Counted from the first letter of the stretch, positions 1-10,946 are shown. The stretch: 64,000 nucleotides of DNA from Romanomermis culicivorax (GCA_963922205.1 CAWUHX010000157.1:315001-379000), one strand, 5' to 3'. Notes: generated by a model from the letters alone, not told the origin. Numbers and translations: made by a program.

Positions 1-400
1 TTTAGTCGACCATAATTTTGTCTCGATTGAACAACCGTACCATTTTTTTTATCAATAAGCTATCACTTTTTATATTGTAGCTAGCATAATTTTCAGTATT
101 TTGAAAATTAAAGTTTAATGAAAAAAAAATAAAATGCTTTTGGGAATTTTCTTTATCATCAAATTAGTTGAGCATGACATTGTCTCAATTCAGCAACTAT
201 ACTATTTTCTCCTATCAATAAGCGATCACTTTTCGTAGTCTAGCTTGCATTATTTTCAATGTTCTAAAAATTAGAACAGTTAATTAATGTTAGAAATTTT
301 CCTATTCATCAATTTTTGCCTGATCATCGGTTTAGTTGAGCATGAATTTGTCTCGATTATTGTTCTACCAAAAAAGCTCGACCATTTCGATCAATTTTCA
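1..400. repeat. ~160-bp degenerate tandem repeat
   Basis: Three diverged copies begin near 1, 163 and 322. Each carries a TTAGTTGAGCAT-like start, then TGTCTCGATT or a variant, then (in the first two) ATCAATAAGC(T/G)ATCACTTTT. Copies differ by many substitutions, so this is an old tandem duplication. No coding signal is seen. Confidence 0.55.
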
Positions 401-1200
401 TACTATGACATGCAACACGCATTTTTTGATGTTTTTAAATTAAAATAATTAATTCAAAAAATTGGAAATGTTATCGAAATTTTTTGACGTCGAAAAAAGC
501 AGTGCAGAACAAGCAAAAAGTCGATGAAATATTATCGCATATCAAATTACCATTAATGACAAGTGGGCAAAAAGATCCAATTTCCAGTAGAAAATTTTCA
601 TTTTCTTTGGAGATTTCGATTTTTTTTTCTATTCCCCTTTACCGTTATATACTAATTTGCATCAATATGAACTCGACCGATGTCGAATCGATTAAAAAAC
701 CTGACAGTTTTCCTTCTACCTGGTATACTGTAGACTTTTCGGAACGAATAAAGTCTAGTTTCAAGTCGGTATCGATTCCGCCATTTTCTATTAATTCACG
801 TACAATCTTTTTTTAGCTAATTTGAATTGCTGCCAAAGCAAAGCAATTGTCTCGTTTCAGCCACTGTTCGTCCAAGTATCCATCTCGGACGTCCATGGAT
901 CACTTTAGCCACCATTACCCTTATTACAATTGAATCTAATTCCAAAGCAACTTTTCATATGAGGCTTTGGCTACTTCAATCATAATTATCCACATTTATT
1001 AATCTATTTTCTTTGATATCTCAGTGGCTGTATCTTTTGAGCTAATTCTATATCATGTGTGGTAAAATTGGTAGTTTTTCAGACACCATGCCATTTTAGC
1101 CACTGTCTCGATTTAGCCACCAAGTTTTTCTCGTTCGAGTAACAACTTTTTGAAGCCTTTGTGTCGTTTCAGCCATTATCTTATTTGAGCCACCATATAT
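401..1200. other. intergenic; sparse GTTTCAGCCAC motifs
   Basis: I see no supported gene here. An open frame at 484-816 lacks an ATG at its start, has no recognisable domain and is low-complexity in places. From about 848 the motif GTTTCAGCCAC or TTTAGCCAC recurs. It is the reverse complement of the GTGGCTGAAA motif that dominates 4,600-7,450, so this is the same repeat family in the opposite orientation. Confidence 0.5.
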
Positions 1201-1208
1201 AATATAAA

Positions 1209-2006
1209 CAGGGTGAGCCAAAAAAAGGCAACCGGTAACGATTTTCATAACTTTCGGATGGGTGAAGCTTTTTCATCGCGGTTTGCTGTTGTCGATAGAC
1301 AAAATATCTGACATAAAAGTCGCAAAGTTTCAGTTAGATTGCTCGAATATTGATTAATTAGGATCAAAAATACTAAACGTCAATTTTGCTGAAAATAAGA
1401 AGAAAAAATTGACAAAAATCAACGTGTTTTACAAAAGAAAAAGTAAAATAGATCCAATAAAATTTGATAAAAATTTGATAAATTTGATAGATCATAAAAG
1501 CCATATAATAGCTGGAAACTATAAGAGAGCCGTTTCAGTGTGTCCTACTTTCTGTTTCATAAATAATTTTAATCGTTTTTCGATATGGTAAAGCACAGAA
1601 TTGATTTTGCTTTGATTTTTCTTTTTTTCCAATTTTAAAACAAAAGCTCCTGATTTTGGCGAAATTTTGCCTATATTGAAACAAGAAGTTAATGACATTA
1701 AATTACGTGTAAATTAAAAATCTGGGGGATTTTTTTGAGTATTCTTGTTTGTAAACAGCTTTAGAAAACTTTTTTCACAGTAGGACAACTTTTACTTTGA
1801 TTTCACAATTTTTACTTTTCGAAAAATGACCACTTTTACAAAATTTCTGTTTGTACATTAACCATAAACGCTAGAAACATAAAATTTCGTCCTTGTAACA
1901 AGGACAAACAGGGGATTCTAATGCAGCAATTTTCATTAAAAAAGCTACATCCGTTCGAAAGTTATGGAAGTCAGCACCGGTAGCGTTTTTTTTTTGGCTC
2001 ACTCTG
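1209..2006. mobile_element. mariner/Tc1-type non-autonomous element (MITE), copy 1
   Basis: The ends are imperfect inverted repeats about 60-70 bp long, starting CAGGGTGAGCC and ending GGCTCACTCTG. The subterminal sequence (ggcaaccggta... / ...caccggtagc) also matches in inverted orientation. A TA follows the right end; the left flank is AA. Length is about 800 bp with no transposase frame. The interior matches the reverse complement of the element at 2,224-2,980, which confirms that both are copies of one family. The TA target preference and CAGGGTG end fit a Tc1/mariner-mobilised MITE. Assignment to a named family would need a library search. Confidence 0.8.
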
Positions 2007-2223
2007 TATATACATGTAAACCCAGCAGGATCTTGGCTGATCTCCCCCAAGAAAATTTCCGACTCGATTAGAAAAAAATTTCAAAATGTGACACCATTGC
2101 CCAAAAATTTCGTGAAAAGTACACAGTTGCGCATTTGAAGTAATAAATTTGTTTAAAATCTAAGAAACATAGATGTTTTTGGGGAAATTTCGTGTAAAAA
2201 TCTTCAACTTTTTTCGAAATATA

Positions 2224-2980
2224 CAGGGTGAGCCCAAAAAAGGCGACCGGTGCCAACTTTCATAACTTTCGAACGGATAAAGCTTTTTTAATGCGCATTA
2301 CTTCCCTAAAATCTCCTATTTGTCTTTCTTGTAAGGGCTAGGTTTTATGCTTCTAGCTTTTATGGTTTCGAAATTTTGTAAAAGTGGTCATTTTTCAAAA
2401 AGTAAAAGTTGTGAAATCCAGGTAAAAGTTGTCGTATTGCGGAAAAAGTTTTGAAATGTTGTTCACACAGAATAATACTTTAAAAATCACCCAGATTCGT
2501 AATTTACACATAATTTTAAGTCATCATTTTCTTGTTTCAATATAAGCGAAATTTTGCCAAAATCAAGAGCTTTTGTTTTGAAATTGAAAAAAAAGCAAAA
2601 TCAAAGCAAAATGAATTCTGCCATTGACCAGTTCCAAAAAAAGGGTTAAAATTATGGATGAAACAGAAAGAAAAGCACATTGAAACGGCTGTCTTATAGT
2701 TTTCAGCTGTTATATGGTTGTTATGATTGGATCTATTTTCCTTTTTTCTGTTATAAAAAATGTTGATTTTTGTCGATTATTTTTGTTTTTTTTTTGCAAA
2801 AAAATCGACGTTTAGTATTTTTGATTCTAGCCAGTCAAAATTTGAGCAATATTGCTAAAACTTAACAATATTTATGCCGAATGTTTTAGCTATCGACGGC
2901 AGGAAACCACATTAAAAAAGCTTCATCCACTCGAAAGCTATGAAAGGCTGCAACGGTCGCCCTTTTTTTGGCTCACCCTG
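2224..2980. mobile_element. mariner/Tc1-type MITE, copy 2 (inverted relative to copy 1)
   Basis: Starts CAGGGTGAGCC and ends GGCTCACCCTG, flanked on both sides by TA (2,222-2,223 and 2,981-2,982), the Tc1/mariner target duplication. The interior has poly-A/T blocks such as AAAAGTGGTCATTTTTC and CAAAATCAAAG that are reverse complements of blocks in copy 1. It lies about 217 bp from copy 1 and in the opposite orientation, so the pair forms a ~1.8-kb potential fold-back. No open frame of useful length. Confidence 0.85.
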
Positions 2981-4599
2981 TAGTTCAATTTTTTATCTGG
3001 AAATAAAAGAGCATGCTAAGAAAAGTCTGAAAAATGAGTTTTAGAGCATTTTAAACAATTTTGACTGAATTCTGGGCACTTTAAAAAAAGTTTTTGGGTC
3101 TGAACCCCCCGAAAATGCTCGAGCTTTTTGAATAATTAATTTTCCGTAATACGAAATCAATGTTACTTCGTCGCTATTTTTTTGACTCTTGTTTTTAAAA
3201 ACGATCTTATATGTTATGAAACCGATCGATAATCCCTTGGTTGAAATGAGACGGTGGCTGAAACGATACAGTCATTCCTCAACGACCAATAACGGTTTTA
3301 CGAATAATAAAATTTTTGGTGGCTGAATCGATGCATGCAGTGGCTCAACTGACACACAATCGATTCCATAGCATGCTAAGGATTCTTACGGATAACGATT
3401 TTGTAACTGTGTCTATTCAGCTACCAAAATAGCCACTGATTTTCAGTTCAACAAAAATTTTGCATTCTTTCAACCAGTTTTCTGAAATGTCACTTCCGCC
3501 ACTACATTTCTCATTCATACTTGATGGTTAAAAGTATTGCATAGACTTGTCGCGATTCAGCAACTCTCTTCTTCTGTACACTCAGTCAACTTAAAAAAAA
3601 AATTGCTGGATTCGCAATCACGCGTCTCGTTTTAGCAACTATAGAATTTACTTTTCAAAAAAAAAAAATTTGAAAAACAGGTGACTAAAACTAAACATTG
3701 TGGCATTGAAAAGTCAACTGTTTTTCCTCAATAATCATAAAAAATGTAGAAAAGTCGAAAAATGATAAAAATTCGTCGTAGAAAGCTCTCTAAAATTGTG
3801 TTTTTCTATTTGCGGCTATGATAATTTATGATCGAACGCTAACTTGTGTCGTTTTCCATCTTTCGCTTTTATTTTGACCGTTATAGGTAGAGTGAAAAAT
3901 CTATTTTTAGAATACATCTTAATGGGGTGAGAATTTTGATTAGCGTACTTAAAGCAAAGCATTTTTAATGACGATATTTTCCGCTATTCTAGAAGTGGAA
4001 ATTTTCTTTTCGGGACTTTTAGGGTCAATTTTAATCCAAATTAGACACGTGATATTTTTGTTTCTGATCATTTCATGACCTCATAGTGTCTGGTGGCTGA
4101 AGTGAGACTTTATTCTTTTTTTTTATTCGCATAAACATCTTTTTACTTCGTGGAGGCTCATATTTGGAAAAAAATATACTATAAGTAGATACTAATTGCA
4201 CTTTTTGATGATTTTTCCATTTTTGATACGATTCTATTTTTGTATATATCATCATGGATCATTATCATGCTCCCTCTTTCTTTCCCATCTAAAAAGCACG
4301 CTAATTAACTGTTAAGAAAAATTAAAGGATTAATTTTTAATGACAATCAAACTCTTCTTACGGAAAAGGGGTAAAGGGAAAAGGCGATTTTTTCCGCTTT
4401 GTCGAAAATACTTGAGCTAAATTCCACTAGACACCCCGACGTTGCTTTCTAAATAATTTATGAATGATTTTCCGCATTTAGTCTCGTTTTCCTAACGTTT
4501 TTGCTTGTTATTCTGGTGTTTTATTTTCTTTTTTTTAGATTTTGATTCTGTAAAAATTTCGTTTGTCTGCAGTTTAGCCATCGGTTGTTCGAGTTTATT
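2981..4599. other. intergenic; scattered satellite motifs, no gene
   Basis: No frame with coding character. Isolated GTGGCTGAAA-like motifs occur at about 3,252, 3,331 and 4,090, now in plus orientation. The rest is AT-rich unique-looking sequence with homopolymer runs. Confidence 0.5.
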
Positions 4600-7450
4600 G
4601 AATGGAAAGATACACCCGGTGGCTGAAATGAGCCATTGTGTCTATCGTTAAATGTGCTTCCTCATATTGTAACCACCCGTTCATTGGTTGAAAAATGGTC
4701 TAATGAGTAGTCCTGAAGTGTCTGATGTGTACATACAAGTCTGAGTAGCTGAAGTGACACAGATCAAACAGTGCTCGAAAAATAGGAAGCAATGTTGTGT
4801 ATTTACAGTGGCGGAAGTATCCCAGTATACGCACTGCTCAAAAAATGGTAGGTGAATATGGAAGAGTGGTAATCCTTAAATTCTTAGTGGCTGAAATGAC
4901 CCAGAATATTTAGTAGCTCAAAAAAATTACTTCGTGTCCGATCCGAGGTTTTAGCCTCGCTGTTAATCACGCAAAGTTTCCTAACAACTGGTAAAGCATG
5001 ATGTAATAGGGATCAAACAGCTGGAGCAAGAGTTGAAATCAAAGTAATCCAGTGAACCCTGGTTTAACACAGTGGCTGTAATGACCACGTATATCAAATC
5101 CTTGAAAAATTATCTAGTGAAGTGGATTAGGAAAATTTGTGTCCGAAGTGAATATTTTAAACTGGAAGTCTATAATTCATAGTGGCTGAAACGACTCATT
5201 TCGAAAAATAGTCACTCTTAGGCAGTAATTAATTAATACGAATTTATAATCATTATAAGTACCCATGCAGTGATAGAAAATTCTCTTCTCTATGCAGTGG
5301 ATAGTACTGCAGCAACTGAAGTGAGCATCAAAGTTTATAATGCATAGTGGCTGAAGTGACACGGGTCTCTTAATGCTGGAAAAAGAAGTGTTATCGGTGC
5401 AAGAAATGCTCAGATATGTTTTCACAGTGGCGGGAACGGCCCAGTATATGCACTGCTCGAAAAATTGTATGGTCAAGGCGCTGATTCTAGAGCCACAGTG
5501 CCTGAGGTTAATCTTGATGAGTGGTAATCCGTAAAATTTGTACGAAGTTTTAGTTGCAGGAATGACCCAGTATATCTAGTCTGAAGGCCAACAATTATTT
5601 TGCGCCAGATTGGAGATTTTTGCGTACCAGTGGCTCATGTGAACTTCGCTAAAAAAAAGGTAAATTCATCATGGTGATCAAATAGATGGAGCAATATTTG
5701 AGTGAAACGATCCAGTGAATCCCGATTTTACAGTGGCTGAAATGAGCTATGAAACAAATGATATAGTGCAGTGGATCTGGAGAAGCTATGTCTGAAGTGA
5801 ATGTTTCAAACTGCAAGTCTGTAATTCATAGTGGCTGAAATGGTCGATTATGTCTGTGGCTCGGAAAATGCTCAATCTGAAGCAGTTTAATGAGAATTCA
5901 CAGTGATTATGATCACCCAAGCAGTAATGGGAAAATGTTCATATCAGTGTAGTGCGTACATGAAAGTTTGTAATGCAATATGGCTGAAGTGACATAGATC
6001 ACTTAGCGCTGGAAAAGCAGTGTTATCAGTGCAAGAAATCTTGTGCGGCGGAAATGGCCCAGTATATGCACTGCACGAAAATTTGTATCGTCAAGGCGCT
6101 GATTCAACACCTAAAATTTATATGAAGATTTAGTTGCTGAAACGACCCAGTATATCTAGTCTTGAGCTCAAAAATTATAATAGGGCAGATTAGAGACTTT
6201 GAGTAGCAGTGACTGCGAACTTTGATCAAAACCAACCACTAAACCATGATTTAATGGTGGTCAACTAGCTATTGAAATAGTTGAAATGGAATGAACTAGT
6301 GAATCCTGGCATTACAGTGGCTGTAATGGCCAAGTATATCCAATGCTTTATAAATTTTCTAATCGAGTGAATTTTGAGAAGTTGTTTCAAACGAAAAATT
6401 CAAACAAGAAGTCTGTAATTCATAGTGGCTGAAATGACCCATTATATCTTTGGTTCGATAAAAAGTCGCTCTGAAGCAGTGTTCGAATTTACTACGATAA
6501 TAATCACATATACAGTGACGGGAAAATGCTTAATAGATTGTGAACAGTGAAGTAACATAGATTATCTAGGACTGGAAAAAATAGCCTTATCAATGCAAGA
6601 AATCTGGTGTGGTAACAGTGGCGGAAATGGTCCAGTATGCTTAGTGTTCGAAAAATTACGTCTCCAAGGTACTCATTCTAGTGTTGCACTGCCTGATGTG
6701 TATATAAACTGGATTGTAATCCTCAAATTTTATATGAAATTTTGGTTGATGAAATGACCCAGTATATCCAGTCTAGAGGTCAAAAATTATTTTGCGATAG
6801 ATTAGAGATTTTTGTCTGTCAGTAGCTCTTGTGAATTTTGCAAAAAAAGGTAAATGCATTATGGTGATCATATAGATGGAGTAATAGTTTGAATAAAATG
6901 ATCCAGTGAATCCTGGTTTTACAGTGGCTGAAATTGGCCAGTGTATTCCATGATCGAAAAATGATCTATTGCAGTGGATGTAGAGAGATTATGTCTGGAA
7001 TAAATATTAAAAACTGGATATCTGTAATTCGAAGTTGCTGAGAAATGACCCTTTATGTATGTGGTTCGAAAAGTGATCCCTGCAGTTCAATAATTTATAT
7101 GAATTGACACTGATTATAATGAACCTGATCGAAAAAAGTCGGTAATTCATAGTTGCTAAAGTGAGATAGAGCTAAAAAAATTGTGTAAATTTGAGTATTG
7201 AATCTGTAGTGGCAGTAATGACCTAATATATGCACTGCTGGATGGTCGAGAAACTGAGTCTAGTGCCTCAGTGTATGAAGTGACCATAAATGTATACGTA
7301 AACTTACAGTGGCTGAAATGACCCAGTAATCTAGTTTAGAGCACAAAAATATCAGACATCATATCCAATATTCGAAAAATTATCTTGCTAATGTTGTGGA
7401 TCTAAATAAATAATGTCTCAAATGAATATTTTACAGTGGCTGAATTGAAC
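4600..7450. repeat. higher-order satellite built on a GTGGCTGAAATGACCCAG motif
   Basis: The short motif CAGTGGCTGAAATGACCCAG-TATAT recurs dozens of times with divergence. Superimposed is a longer unit of about 580-670 bp. The marker (A)GTCTGTAATTCATAGTGGCTGAAA begins near 5,167, 5,815, 6,410 and 7,018. A second marker, GATCAAATAGATGGAGCAATA...CCAGTGAATCCTGG, begins near 4,990, 5,658, 6,235 and 6,846. A third, CAGTGGCGGAAATGGCCCAGTATATGCACTG, occurs near 4,807, 5,424, 6,050, 6,608 and 7,200. The order of markers is conserved, so whole multimers were duplicated in tandem. Not coding. Confidence 0.8.
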
Positions 7451-8129
7451 AGCCTGAAAAAAACGGTGTTTTCAGTGCTATTTGAAACTGAATTTTTTCG
7501 TTTTTTCACCCGAAATCAAATGATTTAAAAAATTCTGATTTTCTTAATTTTGTTCAGTTAAAAATTATCTCGCAACAACTTTTTTTTTGAATATTCTATT
7601 TTCTCATGCTTTCTTCCATATTCTAAATATAAATTCGAATATTCTACAACGAAAGTACACGGGAAATTCGATAAGCCGCATTTCATGTATACGCAGCCAT
7701 GTTTCTAAAAATAATCTTCTTTTAAGAACCGCACATTCTAATGAGCAACGTGCACATGAAAAACGAGTTTTTAGTTCGCAACGGGGTGTCTCGAATAACG
7801 AACAATAATTTTCCGGCTAAAAAATCTTGTTTTCTTGCTGCCGGTTCCTGTTTGATGTTTTTCGAACACGCTTTATAATTATATATTTTTGTAAATTATA
7901 GCTTTTCAGCCTCCTTATTATTATTTCCCAACTCAACTCTTGTTTTATCGACTTTCCATATTAGGATTGTCGGTAAATTTTGTAGCTCCTTGGGTGGTAG
8001 CCAAAAAAGTTTTTCTTTCCGCTCGATAAAATCCTGATAGCTTTTCGGTTTATTTCTGCTTCTTTTCATACACGCTTAAATGACTCGCTAGTCTGGGATT
8101 TTCAGATGTAGAAAATAAGAAATGTTGGA
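7451..8129. other. intergenic, nothing recognised
   Basis: AT-rich sequence with no gene, RNA or repeat that I can support. An open frame at 7,587-7,808 has no recognisable domain. Confidence 0.4.
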
Positions 8130-8443
8130 ATTTGTTCATTAGTTAGTTCAATAACTTATTATTTCATTAGTTCATGAGTTTCGATGTTGGAGAATCGTAA
8201 AAATAAATGCGAAAGCCTTTTAGAATCTAGCTAATTTGTTGCTTTCATGAAAGAATTCATTCATTCATTACTGCAAAAGCCCGTTTTTTCATTACTTAAT
8301 GAAGTTTTGAAGTTAGAAATATATGCTGAAGTAATTTTTTTTTTAAATCTTTCTGATGCCATAAATTAGTAGACTTTGGATATTTTCAGTAGTGTCACGT
8401 GTCACACGGCCATACATCACCCCTTCATAACTATCGCAACACT

Positions 8444-8514
8444 GGCTCGGTAGTTCAATCGGAAGAACGCTGCACTATAGTCACAAAGACCCAGGTTCGA
8501 ATCCCGGTCGAGCA
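8444..8514 (+). tRNA. tRNA-like sequence in LTR 1 (probably pseudo)
   Basis: Seventy-one bases fold partly as a tRNA. GGCTCGG pairs with TCGAGCA at six of seven acceptor positions. The D stem GTTC/GAAC is perfect, and the T stem CCAGG/CCCGG has one mismatch. The A box TAGTTCAATCG matches TRGYNNARNNG and the B box GTTCGAATC matches GWTCRANNC. The anticodon stem does not form, so no isotype is assigned. Best read as a pol III promoter-bearing tRNA relic inside an LTR. Confidence 0.55.
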
Positions 8515-8714
8515 TTATTTTTCGAACAGTGTTTGGTGATGGTTACGATGGCAACGCGGTTTACTCATTACGTGACATGGCGAGGCTTCGATGGTCCCAT
8601 ATTGGTGGGCCCCAGGAACCTGCATCTTCAACGGACGAGGTCGTCGTTCTTTCAAGGGGGGAATGTCACGTGTCACACGGCTGTACATCACCCCTTCCTA
8701 ACAATCCTAACACT

Positions 8715-8785
8715 GGCTCAGTAGTTCAATCCGAAGAACGCTGCACTATAGTCACAGAGACCCGGGTTTGAATCCCGGTCGAGCA
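8715..8785 (+). tRNA. tRNA-like sequence in LTR 2 (probably pseudo)
   Basis: Second copy, 271 bp downstream of the first. The D stem is perfect. The T stem CCGGG/CCCGG is fully paired in this copy only. The acceptor start is GGCTCAG, with one extra mismatch against TCGAGCA. A and B boxes are intact (B box GTTTGAATC). The anticodon stem is degenerate. Confidence 0.5.
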
Positions 8786-8985
8786 TTATTTTTTGAACAG
8801 TGTTTGGTGATGGTTACTATGGCAACGCGTTTACCCATTATGTGTCATGGCGAGGCTTGGATTGGCCCCACATTGGTGGGCCGCAGAACCTTCATCTTCA
8901 ACGGACGAGGTCGTCCTTCTTTCAAGGGGGGGAATGTCACGTGTCACACTGCCCTACATCACCCCTTCATAACTATCGCAACACT

Positions 8986-9056
8986 GGCTCGGTAGTTCAA
9001 TCGGAAGAACGCTGCACTATAGTCACAAAGACCCAGGTTCGAATCCCGGTCGAGCA
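8986..9056 (+). tRNA. tRNA-like sequence in LTR 3 (probably pseudo)
   Basis: Third copy, 271 bp on. Over the tRNA-like stretch it looks identical to copy 1, including GGCTCGG at the 5' side and the A and B boxes. The anticodon stem is again unpaired. Confidence 0.5.
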
Positions 9057-9257
9057 TTATTTTTCGAACAGTGTTTGGTGATGGTTACGATGGCAACGCG
9101 GTTTACTCATTACGTGACATGGCGAGGCTTCGATGGTCCCATATTGGTGGGCCCCAGGAACCTGCATCTTCAACGGACGAGGTCGTCGTTCTTTCAAGGG
9201 GGGGAATGTCACGTGTCACACGGCTGTACATCACCCCTTCCTAACAATCCTAACACT

Positions 9258-9328
9258 GGCTCAGTAGTTCAATCAGAAGAACGCTGCACTATAGTCACAA
9301 AGACCCAGGTTCGAATCCCAGTCGAGCA
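9258..9328 (+). tRNA. tRNA-like sequence in LTR 4 (probably pseudo)
   Basis: Fourth copy, 272 bp on, closest to copy 2 at its 5' side (GGCTCAG). The T stem is weakened (CCAGG/CCCAG, two mismatches). A and B boxes still match consensus. Confidence 0.5.
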
Positions 9329-9391
9329 TTATTTTTCGAACAGTGTTTGGCGATGGTTACGATGGCAACGCGTTTTACCGATTACGTGTCA

Positions 9392-9740
9392 GTAGAAAAT
9401 CGATTTTTCTTTGTTCAGTTTCGGGGGTACACTTGTACTCATTTTTTTCTATAGCCGGAAAGGCAGACTTCACAGGACTATAGGGTCATATAAGCGTCCA
9501 CCTTATATGAGAGGCGCTCTTTGGGTGCTTTTGCCGCCTGCTGGAGGCCATGTTCTACAGGCTGGCGTCTGCCCGACTGGACAGGACTTCTTCGGCTAGC
9601 TACCTCAAAATAGAATAGGCCCAGCTCCTTATTTGTCGCATCTAATCGCCATGATGCTAACTGGGCCCACTAGACCAAGGCAAGCAGCGCACCGAGCTTT
9701 CCTACACCCGAAGAATGAAAGGCAGTGTCTGCGGTCTATT
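9392..9740. other. GC-richer unassigned stretch
   Basis: Between the mini-LTR array and the foldback element. From about 9,450 it is less AT-rich than its surroundings. A short plus-strand frame near 9,610-9,690 reads LSHLIAMMLTGP, faintly like the RNase H region of some LINE elements, but too short to support a call. No complete gene. Confidence 0.25.
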
Positions 9741-10358
9741 CCCAAGTGAGCGATTCCCAATTGAGCCAATTCCCAAATGAGCGAATTCTCAAATGAGCGA
9801 ATTCTCATTTGGGCGATTCCAAACGAGCAACAGAGAATGCAATAACCTTTTCGTCACATTTTCCTTCTTTACCTTGTATTTTTCCTTTTATATATTTCTT
9901 TTTTATTTCGTTCTGTGTGTTGCAATTATGCTTGTTTTTGCATTTTAATCTTTTGTCCCTGCTGTCTTTCATTTTCTTTTTTCTTTGTCATCTACTGTTT
10001 TTTTGCTCTCGAAACATTACATCACAAGTTGCCATTTTTAATAAGCATTGTTTGCCATGTAATTGTTGAACAATTCGGATCTCTCTATTTCCTATTTAAT
10101 TTTATTCTTTGTGATTTTTTGTTCATCCCTATCAACTTTTCATCTTACTTTTTTGCTTTTACTTATCTTTTTCTATGCTTTCTTTTTTTGTTTTTTCACA
10201 CATTATTTTTTCTTTCTTCCTCTTTTTGAAGTTTGAAATTTGAAGAAAGTGTTATTACTTTCTTGATCGCCCAATTGGGAATTCACTCATTGGGGTATTC
10301 TCTCAATTTGGAATCGCTCACATGGGAATCGCTCAATTGGGAATCGCTCACATGAGAC
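9741..10358. mobile_element. foldback-type element with repeated GCGATTCCCAA arms
   Basis: The left arm (about 9,741-9,828) has six tandem copies of a ~14-bp motif of the type GCGATTCCCAATTGA. The right arm (about 10,265-10,358) has the same motif in reverse complement (TTGGGAATCGCTCA). The arms enclose a very T-rich, non-coding middle. Long inverted arms made of short tandem repeats are the layout of foldback elements. No target duplication is clear, so the ends are approximate. Confidence 0.65.
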
Positions 10359-10784
10359 TACCCTGAGTCGAACCTGGTTTTTGAGATTAATAGTCAGACG
10401 AGCCCCACAAAATAAAATTTTCCGCTGATCTATAACTTCTAGATTTCATATTATTCTACGAAAAATGATTGCTAGTTCAGCGTTTCCTTTTTTGGATACA
10501 TTCTCATTTCATTAGTTGTTCAAAATAATTCATTATTTCATTAGTTGGTAAATTTTGAGGTTAGAAAAATGTGCAAAAGACAGAGAGAAATGCGTAAGAT
10601 GTTTATAATCTTGCTGATTTGCTGCGTTCATAAGAAATTTGATTCATTCATTAACCTGGAAGCTCATTTTTTCATTACCCGAGACCTATCCATACTTTTT
10701 TCGAAAATCTGTTGCAAGTGATTGCACCAATCAAAATCAAAATCCCTCATTTTCGCTGTGCGCGTGCAAGAAAGATCTAGACCA

Positions 10785-10946
10785 GGGGCTTGTTTCATCA
10801 AGGAGACTTCAGCTCCAGCCGAGCTAACCCTATGTTTTACCATTGCCTTTAAGGTGCAGCCCAGCTGCAGCTCAACTTTTTAGACATGTTTACAGCTTAA
10901 GCTGCAGCTCAGCTGGAGCTTAAGTCTCATTGATGAAACCGGCCCC
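10785..10946. mobile_element. short MITE with GTTTCATCA termini
   Basis: Ends are GGGGCTTGTTTCATCA and TGATGAAACCGGCCCC, inverted. The interior is built from AGCTGCAGCTCAGCTGGAGC-type palindromes (PvuII/PstI-like). About 160 bp, non-coding. Its ends match those of the larger element at 12,315-13,322, so both belong to one family. Confidence 0.7.

Larger units (their letters stand above)
8393..9391 (+). mobile_element. tandem mini-LTR retrotransposon (TRIM-like) with tRNA-like sequence in each LTR
   Basis: Four LTR-like units (8,393-8,577; 8,664-8,847; 8,935-9,119; 9,207-9,391; 184-185 bp) alternate with three internal segments of 86-87 bp. Each LTR starts TGTCACGT. LTRs 1 and 3 end ACGTGACA, an exact inverted repeat of the start; LTRs 2 and 4 end TGTGTCA and CGTGTCA. 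Each internal segment begins directly with TGGCGAGGCTT, placed as a primer binding site would be, and ends with the purine run CAAGGGGGG(G)AA, placed as a polypurine tract. The array is flanked by GTAG on both sides (8,389-8,392 and 9,392-9,395), a 4-bp target duplication, so it behaves as one insertion. Nothing is encoded. LTRs 1 and 3 resemble each other, as do 2 and 4, so a dimer was duplicated. The size fits terminal-repeat retrotransposons in miniature; the tRNA-like content is the unusual part. Confidence 0.8.

Noticed and set aside
484..816. 110-codon frame as a gene
   Set aside because: No ATG at its start, no recognisable domain, no splice or neighbour support.
3200..3360. Mirror image of 848-1,190 around the MITE pair as one large palindrome
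   Set aside because: Only the short GTGGCTGAAA-type motifs are shared; the sequence between them does not align, so a large inverted duplication is not supported.
8444..9328. Four functional tRNA genes
   Set aside because: The anticodon stem does not form in any copy and acceptor pairing is incomplete, so I call them tRNA-like relics although the pol III boxes are intact.
8393..9391. CRISPR-like regular repeats
   Set aside because: Spacing is regular, but the repeats are 184-185 bp LTRs and the intervening segments are near-identical rather than unique spacers; the host is a eukaryote.
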